25,505 bases of DNA from Candidatus Enterousia merdequi (lineage in GTDB: Bacteria; Pseudomonadota; Alphaproteobacteria; Rs-D84), in assembly GCA_018065345.1 (NCBI GenBank), contig JAGHTM010000123.1, positions 1-25,505 of the forward strand, given 5' to 3'. A program made the position numbers and the translations under genes. Below the pieces are notes generated by a model that was given only the letters and a program-made list of their open reading frames with translations, ran no database searches and had not been told where the DNA came from. Positions 8,023-13,779 of the stretch are shown here, one piece after another; the stretch's first letter is position 1, and every line of letters begins with the position of its first letter.

Positions 8023-8508
8023 CATTTTTTGAATATCTAAAATTTCTGTTCTAAATGTTCCCAAAGGAATTTTTACCACACGTTTTTCACCAACCTTTGC
8101 ACCCATTAAAGGAGATACAATTGGTGCATTATAACTAAATAATGCTTTCTTATGATCTTGTCCTCCAACAGGTACAACACCTATTGTTCTTTCACGAATT
8201 TCGGTATTTACAATATTTTCCTCTCTTACTTTAACCCAACAATAAATACCCACAACAGTTGGTTTATTTGGAACAACGTCTGAAAAAACATAATAAATTT
8301 CAACTTCTCGCACAGCTTGAAACAATCTATCTTCTGCTAATTTTTCTTCTCTTGTTGCATTTTCATAAGCAAAATTATCATGCCATGCATTTGTATCACC
8401 TTCAAAAGCAACTTTTTTATCAAGTCTTATTCGATCCAAATCTGCTTGTAATTTGGCAATTCTTTCCGTACATAATTTTAAATATTCTTTAGTAACAAAA
8501 GTTTTCAT
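8017..8508 (-). CDS. GreA/GreB-family protein
   Basis: A 163-residue protein with the two-part Gre layout. An N-terminal helical hairpin (about 1-75) carries the tip sequence GDTNAWHDNFAYENATREE. A C-terminal FKBP-like domain (about 80-163) has SYNAPIVSPLMGAKVGEKRV, typical of the Gre C-terminus. Canonical Gre factors insert an acidic tip (GDLSEN-like, two acidic residues) into the RNA polymerase secondary channel to stimulate transcript cleavage. Here the equivalent positions are replaced by a WHDN-type tip with a single aspartate, so cleavage activity cannot be assumed. The gene starts 11 bp after the CYTH gene ends, so the two are almost certainly co-transcribed. It is probably a paralogue with a special role (competitor or regulator at RNA polymerase) rather than the housekeeping GreA. 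Confidence 0.82.
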   Translation of the reverse strand: MKTFVTKEYLKLCTERIAKLQADLDRIRLDKKVAFEGDTNAWHDNFAYENATREEKLAEDRLFQAVREVEIYYVFSDVVPNKPTVVGIYCWVKVREENIVNTEIRERTIGVVPVGGQDHKKALFSYNAPIVSPLMGAKVGEKRVVKIPLGTFRTEILDIQKMR

Positions 8509-8519
8509 TTATACGTCCC

Positions 8520-9305
8520 TTATTCAAATAATAATTCTGGTGTTTCACGACTATTTATTCCAATTTCGCGATATAAGTCTTCTGTATTACAAGACACAAT
8601 TTTTTTATCACCCAAACCACATCCATCTATAATTTCTTGATACAAACCTGTATCATCAGATTCTATTTCTATATATGGTCTCAACCTTGGCCATTGATCT
8701 ATATCTATTTCTGCATTCTTATACCTGTATTGAGTTCTTATTTTTTCTTGAACATTTCTTTTTGCAAAACCTAATGCAACCAGAAGTCTATCTGCTTCAT
8801 CAACAGAATCTACTTTTATCTCATATTCTGCAACTTTTTGTATAGAATCTGTATTTTTATCAAAAACATGTTTAACCGTTAAAGTCACATTACCGTTTGT
8901 ATCACGCAAACGCACCCATTTATTTGGATTTATATGTAATGATTGTATTTTATTAATAATAGGTAATGTAGTAAACTCATCTATATTATCTATTACATCT
9001 ATAATATCTGGTAAATGTTGTACAGAATATTGTTCTATTACAGGTATAATATCTGCATCTGGCAATAAATCTTCAGCTTCCAATAATATTGTTTTTAATT
9101 TTTGTTTATATGCATAAACCGTCAACAAATTGACATTTGTTTTTAACATATCTATAGCTTCTGATAACCTGTGAGATATTGTAGGTAAATCATAAGTATA
9201 TATTTTCTGTTTTGTTTTAAATATGAATTCTGCACCAAAATCACGCAACTTTTGTTCAGCTTCTTGAACATCAACATCTAAAATTTTTATTTCTTTTTCA
9301 AACAT
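8520..9305 (-). CDS. CYTH-domain protein with a helical insertion
   Basis: A 261-residue member of the CYTH superfamily (CyaB adenylate cyclase / thiamine triphosphatase tunnel fold). The diagnostic N-terminal ExExK is EKEIK at residues 3-7. Further strands carry tunnel residues: KWVRLRDTNG (129-138), TLTVKH (141-146), EYEIKV (160-165), IRTQYRYKNAEIDID (189-203) and RPYIEIES (209-216). The family binds triphosphates with divalent metal, as cyclases or phosphatases. Between the second strand (YTYDLP, 37-42) and KWVRLRD there is an insertion of about 85 residues, predicted helical, not found in minimal CYTH proteins. The start is supported by AGG in GGCAGGTGTAATATG and by a good upstream promoter. 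It heads the CYTH, GreA-like, kinase gene run. Whether it makes a nucleotide signal or hydrolyses one is open. Confidence 0.83.
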   Translation of the reverse strand: MFEKEIKILDVDVQEAEQKLRDFGAEFIFKTKQKIYTYDLPTISHRLSEAIDMLKTNVNLLTVYAYKQKLKTILLEAEDLLPDADIIPVIEQYSVQHLPDIIDVIDNIDEFTTLPIINKIQSLHINPNKWVRLRDTNGNVTLTVKHVFDKNTDSIQKVAEYEIKVDSVDEADRLLVALGFAKRNVQEKIRTQYRYKNAEIDIDQWPRLRPYIEIESDDTGLYQEIIDGCGLGDKKIVSCNTEDLYREIGINSRETPELLFE

Positions 9306-9325
9306 ATTACACCTGCCATGTTTAC

Positions 9326-9354
9326 AGAATAAAACAATATAATTGAAAATTCAA
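9326..9354 (-). promoter_or_regulatory. Promoter of the CYTH/GreA-like genes
   Basis: On the minus strand: TTGAAT (9354-9349), 17 nt, TATTCT (9331-9326), about 20 bp before the ATG at 9305. Confidence 0.55.
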
Positions 9355-9551
9355 CTTATATTACTTGTTAACCAGATATCCGCAATCATATAATTACCAG
9401 CAATATTTCTGAATTTTGAAAAATTAACATTATGAAATTTTGCTATTAATAATTCCTTAAATTCAGATTCATTCAGATAACGTTCACCAACATCATGTAA
9501 AAATTTCCCATCAAAACCATCGGTATCAATTACCAATAAATATGAAAACAC
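9351..9551 (-). CDS. Small hypothetical protein (doubtful)
   Basis: An open frame of 66 codons from a GTG at 9551. The composition is protein-like (acidic and aromatic residues balanced, SYLLVIDTDGFDGKF near the start, YMIADIWLTS near the end), unlike the low-complexity shadows elsewhere. Against it, no Shine-Dalgarno sequence is visible, the stop overlaps the CYTH promoter, and a stop lies three codons upstream. It may be the relic of a longer gene. No family recognised. Confidence 0.3.
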   Translation of the reverse strand: MFSYLLVIDTDGFDGKFLHDVGERYLNESEFKELLIAKFHNVNFSKFRNIAGNYMIADIWLTSNIS

Positions 9552-9608
9552 AAGTATTCAGCAATATATCAAGCTTTATATTACAGCAGTAATATTTGTA
9601 AATATTTG

Positions 9609-9637
9609 TTGATATATTGAATATTGTGACATAAAAT
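9609..9637 (+). promoter_or_regulatory. Promoter of the two-gene membrane module
   Basis: TTGATA (9609-9614), 17 nt, TAAAAT (9632-9637). AAGGG (9658-9662) precedes the ATG at 9670. Confidence 0.55.
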
Positions 9638-9669
9638 CAATACGATAATGAATTTTTAAGGGTTTAAAA

Positions 9670-10521
9670 ATGGCACAACAAACATATAAAATGCGGTTGT
9701 TTAAAATTATTGGCACAGAAGATGTTTATATCGACAATTTATTACGATCCGACAACATACAAGATAGTGAAACTTTAGGTTGTGGGTTTGATAATTTTCT
9801 TTTTGTAAGAAAAACTGTTTCTGATGACCATATTGAATTATACGTCGCTCGTTCTGATAAAAACGATATTGCAATTGTGCAAAATAACAATATAACAGAA
9901 CAAAAACTTGAAGAAGGCCAAACTGCGATACATCAAGGAATGTTTTGCATAATATACCATAATTATGTTTTACTTGTCACAGAAAAAAATATGCAAATAT
10001 ATTGGCTGAAACAATATCTAAAAATAAAATTTAATGCCGAATATAAAATAGAACCTGTTGTTGTTGATAATCTAGCAACACATATTAAAGACGTTTCAGG
10101 GATACAGTTTGCTGGATTACAGGATATCCAATCCGATGATGAAGCAGTAAATAATATATTAAAAAAGACCAAAGAATCTGCTTCAGCTGATCTATTTCAA
10201 AAATACGAAATGGGAATCGTCATTAGTCTTGTTCCAAAACGTTTTCCAAAAAAATTGGATTTACAGCGAAATGTGATGGAAAAACAACAAGAAATTGATA
10301 ACACAGTAAAAATATTTGTAGAAAATTGCGAATCTGATAATTTTTTAATCCGGTTAAAAAACGGCAAATACGTTAATAGCAACAAGTTTTATGTATCCGG
10401 AATATTCACAATGCCTAATGTGTTGAATTTAGAATTCAGAACTGATAAAATATTTACCATACTTAGGGAGTGGAAAAACAAACTAATAGCTGACAGGACC
10501 ATAAAAAATGATGTTAAATAG
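9670..10521 (+). CDS. Unassigned soluble protein of a two-gene module
   Basis: A 283-residue protein that I cannot assign to a family. It is predicted cytosolic, with no signal peptide or membrane segment. The first half alternates short strands and acidic loops (MRLFKIIGTEDVYIDNLL, FLFVRKT, IELYVARSDKND, FCIIYHNYVLLV). This is a beta-rich pattern like a sensor or binding domain. The second half is more helical and lysine-rich and ends in EWKNKLIADRTIKNDVK. It overlaps the next gene by 14 bp, so the pair is translationally coupled. A soluble protein coupled to a small multi-pass membrane protein inside a defence island is the usual layout of sensor plus membrane-effector abortive systems. That reading is inference only. 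Start supported by AAGGG seven bases upstream. Confidence 0.75.
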   Translation: MAQQTYKMRLFKIIGTEDVYIDNLLRSDNIQDSETLGCGFDNFLFVRKTVSDDHIELYVARSDKNDIAIVQNNNITEQKLEEGQTAIHQGMFCIIYHNYVLLVTEKNMQIYWLKQYLKIKFNAEYKIEPVVVDNLATHIKDVSGIQFAGLQDIQSDDEAVNNILKKTKESASADLFQKYEMGIVISLVPKRFPKKLDLQRNVMEKQQEIDNTVKIFVENCESDNFLIRLKNGKYVNSNKFYVSGIFTMPNVLNLEFRTDKIFTILREWKNKLIADRTIKNDVK

Positions 10522-10900
10522 TATACTATCTTTTTTCACCTGGTTTGCAAAATGGGATTCCAGCAATTACATAAGCTACAGTCTAACTTATGTGTCGATA
10601 GTAGTCGGAATTTTAATGGTTATCCTTGACAATTTAAGCAAAGATAAATCTGAACATAACACACGTGATTATAAAATTGTAGCTATTGCATTTAAAAAAC
10701 GAAAATTATGCAGAATTAAAACATTATTCTTTTTGTTGTTATCTCTGATTTTCTTGGCTTTGATTGGTGAGCTATGTAAACAAATTCACGTATTGTATGG
10801 GATAATAAATTTTATTTATATTGTTTTATCAATTTTTACTATTTACAAAACCCTAGCATTGCCACTTGATATTATCCGGGAAGTAAAAAAACAAATTTAA
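10508..10900 (+). CDS. Small multi-pass membrane protein, partner of the preceding gene
   Basis: A 130-residue protein with three likely transmembrane helices: about 24-41 (SLTYVSIVVGILMVIL), 69-88 (TLFFLLLSLIFLALIGEL) and 94-117 (VLYGIINFIYIVLSIFTIY). A basic, charged loop lies between the first two, and an N-terminal aromatic segment (FFTWFAKW) may be amphipathic. It starts within the end of the preceding gene (ATGATG at 10508, upstream stop at 10519-10521). No catalytic motif is seen. The size and topology resemble membrane effectors that permeabilise or depolarise the inner membrane in two-component defence systems, but no homology is claimed. Confidence 0.75.
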   Translation: MMLNSILSFFTWFAKWDSSNYISYSLTYVSIVVGILMVILDNLSKDKSEHNTRDYKIVAIAFKKRKLCRIKTLFFLLLSLIFLALIGELCKQIHVLYGIINFIYIVLSIFTIYKTLALPLDIIREVKKQI

Positions 10901-10914
10901 TATATAAAAAAAGA

Positions 10915-10943
10915 TTCACTTTTTACCAAAAATACAGTATTCT
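10915..10943 (+). promoter_or_regulatory. Promoter-like element in the intergenic region
   Basis: TTCACT (10915-10920), 17 nt, TATTCT (10938-10943). The -10-like hexamer is the same as in sRNA copy C. A hairpin TCACTTTT/AAAAGTGA (10916-10923 with 10945-10952) overlaps it. Confidence 0.3.
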
Positions 10944-10948
10944 TAAAA

Positions 10949-10972
10949 GTGAGATACAAAGTGGGATACAAA
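10949..10972 (+). repeat. Tandem 12-mer GTGRGATACAAA
   Basis: GTGAGATACAAA (10949-10960) is followed directly by GTGGGATACAAA (10961-10972), 11 of 12 identical. Short tandem units of this kind are seen near recombinase attachment regions at island borders, but no integrase gene lies nearby, so this is only a suggestion. Confidence 0.55.
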
Positions 10973-11033
10973 TTATACCAAAAAATCTCGGTTTTTCGGG
11001 AAAAAGGTTAGATTTCCAAGCATTTCAGAAAAG

Positions 11034-11100
11034 TGGCTTGGAACCAGTTGCCCGAGCCAAAAATTAGCCGTAAATTCTTGAATTTACGGCATTTATTTTA
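11034..11100 (+). terminator. Double hairpin ending in an intrinsic terminator
   Basis: The first hairpin is TGGCTTGG (11034-11041) with CCGAGCCA (11052-11059). The second is a perfect 10-bp stem GCCGTAAATT (11067-11076) with AATTTACGGC (11081-11090), loop CTTG, followed by ATTTATTTT. It could terminate the membrane-protein transcript, or form the 3' end of a separate RNA of about 150 nt from the promoter-like element at 10915-10943. GAGCCA just before the terminator recalls sRNA copies A, B and C. Confidence 0.6.
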
Positions 11101-11162
11101 TCCACGCCTATGGCAATTTGTTCCGGTATAGCATCCTCAAAAACATTATTTTTTACACAAAA

Positions 11163-11211
11163 TTACACATTTTTACACCATTTTGAAAATAATTTTACAT
11201 ATTTCTACACC
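11163..11211 (-). repeat. GGTGTARAAATRTGTAA repeat pair
   Basis: On the minus strand, GGTGTAAAAATGTGTAA (11179-11163) and GGTGTAGAAATATGTAA (11211-11195) share 15 of 17 bases, with starts 32 bp apart. A third partial GGTGTAAAAA follows near 11223-11232. The second unit recurs exactly at 18658-18674. Confidence 0.65.
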
Positions 11212-11694
11212 ACAAGGCCGATTTTTTACACCACAAAATACGATTTTCAAGTATTTTCAATATATTATAAAAGTCAGAACAACGGACGGCTCGTCCGTGT
11301 GTCGCTTTACGCATTTTTCAATCAGCAATAAACCGCCTGCACATAGCGGATTTCTAATGTTTTTACAATATCCGAATACTTTTTGAAGTCAACTATAAAA
11401 TGATGTTTCTTTGTAACAAACAACTGGACGTTTATAGAAAGATATTGATGAATGCAACACCCCTAAAATGATTGTTGATGAAGTACAAACATTTTTGGGA
11501 AATTGAACCAAGTAATAAAATTGATTTTATCATGCTCTACTTCGCTTCATGCCGATCATTACACGAGTTAGAGAACGCCATACGCAGAACTAACAACGGC
11601 AACCCAACTGCCGGCAGACATGGTTGCTCCGCCGCATCCAGCACAAGTTATTCCAAATGGTTGCATTGTGGAAACATCGTTTCTAAACAAAATA

Positions 11695-12372
11695 CTAACA
11701 AGGCCTGTGAACACAAACTCTGTTCATATACTCGACAAGAACATCCACATTCGTTGTCGGACAATCTAAAAAACATTTTTGTTTAAGGTGCAAATGATAC
11801 ATTCTTAACTTTTTAGCGTTTTTTATCGCACATTTTTCTGATTCTGGCGAATTCACAATTACATCATAATCAATCGCCTTGTTGGTCTTGGGGTCATATT
11901 CAGGAAAATACCGCCTTGTTTTTCTCTCTATTTCTCTTTTATTTAGAACAGCAGTTGTGTATTCAAAATGCAAAACAGCCCATAATTCAAATTGCGGATT
12001 AGAAAAAACACAATTGACTTTATTTGGCTCGACTTTGTCTAAAGACGAACATTTCGACAATACGGTACATAATTGTCGTTTTTCTGTTCTATTAGCCAAT
12101 TTATTATCGTTATCAAGCACAATAAATACAACTGCATTAGGGTATTTAGCTTTGCTAGTCGTGGCAATAGCATACAATTGCTCCACTCCTGTTTTACTCA
12201 TAGCATTAGGAATTATTCTTATGTTCCTAGGTTCTCTAAAATGTCTAGCAACATATGCCCCAAAATATTCCGGCTCTGTTTTTTTACCCTCACAAACAAT
12301 TACAATCTTTACTTGTTGTGCTAAACGATTTTCAACGATATGCCTTTTAGGCAAAAAACGTCTCCCTGACAT
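11695..12372 (-). CDS. rloB: RloB-like TOPRIM-type protein
   Basis: A 225-residue protein of the RloB family (AbiLii-like). Near the N-terminus, VKIVIVCEGKKTEPEYF (about 22-38) supplies the glutamate typical of TOPRIM folds. AVVFIVLDNDNK (about 80-91) supplies the acidic DxDx pair, and FSNPQFELWAVLHFE (about 123-137) is the RloB signature. Such proteins are thought to be the nuclease effector paired with an ATPase. It begins two bases after the rloA stop, so it is co-transcribed and coupled. AbiL is a known two-gene abortive-infection system of this type, and PARIS uses a related ATPase-plus-TOPRIM principle. The RloB signature favours the AbiL/RloAB class. Confidence 0.87.
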   Translation of the reverse strand: MSGRRFLPKRHIVENRLAQQVKIVIVCEGKKTEPEYFGAYVARHFREPRNIRIIPNAMSKTGVEQLYAIATTSKAKYPNAVVFIVLDNDNKLANRTEKRQLCTVLSKCSSLDKVEPNKVNCVFSNPQFELWAVLHFEYTTAVLNKREIERKTRRYFPEYDPKTNKAIDYDVIVNSPESEKCAIKNAKKLRMYHLHLKQKCFLDCPTTNVDVLVEYMNRVCVHRPC

Positions 12373-12374
12373 AT

Positions 12375-13637
12375 CTATAACTCCCCAACCAATTTGGCTA
12401 AGCTGTCAATACCACCTAGATATGGTATCCCACCAAATCGACCTTCTAGATACCCTGTCTTATAATCATAATTACTTCTTACATCAGTAAATGTTGATAA
12501 AGGATATATAACCGAATTGGCCTTTTGTGGATCTTTTTCTATAAACCAAATTTCATCTCTTGTTAGTGTATCGGGAGACATTAACGATACATCGTGTGTT
12601 GTCGCCACAAGTTGTGCCCCACATTTATTGATGCGTCTATCATGGAACATTTCTACTATTTTTTTTATTATCAAAGGATGCAAACCTTTATCTAATTCAT
12701 CGGCAATATATACCCCCCCCCCTTTCAGAAACATTGGCAATATTTGTGTTAGTATTCGCAAATAATTTTCTGTCCCATCACTTTCTTCTCCGCCATTCAA
12801 TTTTTTATTCAAGCCCTTATGCTCAAACAACGGGAAATAAAATATATCTTCTGAAATATTTAAATTGTCCAAATTAGCATCTGTTATTTTTTTCATCAAC
12901 TCCAAACGCGCCTTATCGGGCATTTTTTCAATGCTAAAACCGGTAATTCCAACATCTGCATGTTTTAAAAATGATGACACCAAATCTTTTAATTCCGGAT
13001 CATCAAAAAGCTGTTTTATTAAGCCCTTACTTTTTTCTTTTGCTAAAAAGTTATAAGCATCAGAATAAGGCTCTATATTTCGCAAATTTAATATTTCCAG
13101 AATAGTTACATCTTTTCTAGTATTTAATCTTTCTTTTACTTCGTCTTTTATGCTTTTGCTTATCGAGATATTCTTATGCCAACTCACGTTAACGCCATCT
13201 CTTACAAATAAACGTTTTAACGAATTATTACTATTGAAAGTGCAAAATTCTTCAAACAATATCTCACTCTTGGAATATTTAACACAATACTCATATATTA
13301 TATCGTCTATAACAAACTCGAATTCGAAAGCTATAGGAGCAGAATTTTTATCAAAAGTGACACCTGGCATTTTTGTATCAACACTTGTATTTATCCTTTT
13401 TAACAATCTGGATATCACATTTATAATCTCCATAAAATTGCTTTTTCCAGAAGCATTCGCACCATACAATAGTGTTACAGGTAAAATATTTTCACTTTTT
13501 TTAGACCTCACTTCAATAAAATCAAAACGCGAATCTGAAGAATACTTTGTTTCCGCTGTAAAAAATATTTCTTGTGGTTCTTCGTTAAAAGAATAAAAGT
13601 TTTCGACCTTTATTCGTCTCAAATTTTTCAAAGCCAT
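12375..13637 (-). CDS. rloA: RloA-like AAA/ABC-type ATPase
   Basis: A 420-residue ATPase of the SMC/ABC-like class found in overcoming-lysogenisation-defect, PARIS and AbiL systems. Walker A is LLYGANASGKSNFM (about 56-69). A signature-like region is LNGGEESDGTENY. Walker B is VYIADELDKGLHP (about 308-320), and the H-loop is LVATTHDVSL (about 341). It opens with RIKVENFYSFNE, as these proteins do. Codons 304-307 just before Walker B lie in a run of ten G on the coding strand (12713-12722), a potential slippage site that would switch the gene on and off. AAGGA before the ATG and a strong promoter support the start. It is followed directly by rloB. Confidence 0.87.
   Translation of the reverse strand: MALKNLRRIKVENFYSFNEEPQEIFFTAETKYSSDSRFDFIEVRSKKSENILPVTLLYGANASGKSNFMEIINVISRLLKRINTSVDTKMPGVTFDKNSAPIAFEFEFVIDDIIYEYCVKYSKSEILFEEFCTFNSNNSLKRLFVRDGVNVSWHKNISISKSIKDEVKERLNTRKDVTILEILNLRNIEPYSDAYNFLAKEKSKGLIKQLFDDPELKDLVSSFLKHADVGITGFSIEKMPDKARLELMKKITDANLDNLNISEDIFYFPLFEHKGLNKKLNGGEESDGTENYLRILTQILPMFLKGGGVYIADELDKGLHPLIIKKIVEMFHDRRINKCGAQLVATTHDVSLMSPDTLTRDEIWFIEKDPQKANSVIYPLSTFTDVRSNYDYKTGYLEGRFGGIPYLGGIDSLAKLVGEL
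12713..12722 (-). repeat. G10 homopolymer in rloA
   Basis: Ten consecutive C on the plus strand (G on the coding strand) encode part of Lys-Gly-Gly-Gly just before Walker B. A tract this long is exceptional in AT-rich DNA, since glycine codons here could easily be GGA or GGT. In this window the frame is intact. Confidence 0.9.
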
Positions 13638-13666
13638 AATACATCCTTATGGTATATACGAGACCA

Positions 13667-13695
13667 ATTATTACATAATTTTATAAAAAAGTCAA
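13667..13695 (-). promoter_or_regulatory. Promoter of rloAB
   Basis: Minus strand: TTGACT (13695-13690), 17 nt, AATAAT (13672-13667); TAATAA at 16 nt is an alternative. It is followed by the RBS AAGGA and the ATG at 13637. One of the best sigma-70-type matches in the window, so rloAB does not depend on the upstream mod-res transcript. Confidence 0.65.
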
Positions 13696-13779
13696 GAATT
13701 TTGTAATTTTTTTTCAAAAAAATACGTTTTTGGTGTTCACACAAAAAAAACATTAGTGCTTACCCCATTTCTCAACCTC

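Larger units (their letters stand above)
10901..11694. other. Long gene-free region
   Basis: About 790 bp without a gene I can support. It holds the tandem 12-mer, the double hairpin and terminator, and the GGTGTA-type repeats. It also holds a perfect 7-bp hairpin ACGGACG-GCT-CGTCCGT (11282-11298). From about 11560 to 11694 the G+C content is higher than around it, in a stretch open on the plus strand that reads into the antisense of rloB. I found no convincing start signal or family there. It may be the debris of a lost gene. Confidence 0.5.

Noticed and set aside
9670..10900. Kiwa system (KwaA/KwaB) as identity of the two-gene module
   Set aside because: The membrane protein is smaller with three predicted helices, the gene order is soluble first, and I see no KwaB-like features in the 283-aa protein.
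11472..11786. Plus-strand frame with a faint resemblance to an IS4-type transposase N-terminus (CRSLHELENAI)
   Set aside because: Only a dozen residues are suggestive, the rest is not transposase-like, and its end is antisense to rloB. Too weak to call a pseudogene.
11695..13637. PARIS (AriA/AriB) as identity of the ATPase/TOPRIM pair
   Set aside because: The effector carries the RloB signature (VCEGKKTEPEYF, FSNPQFELWAVLHFE), which fits AbiL/RloAB better than the AriB type.
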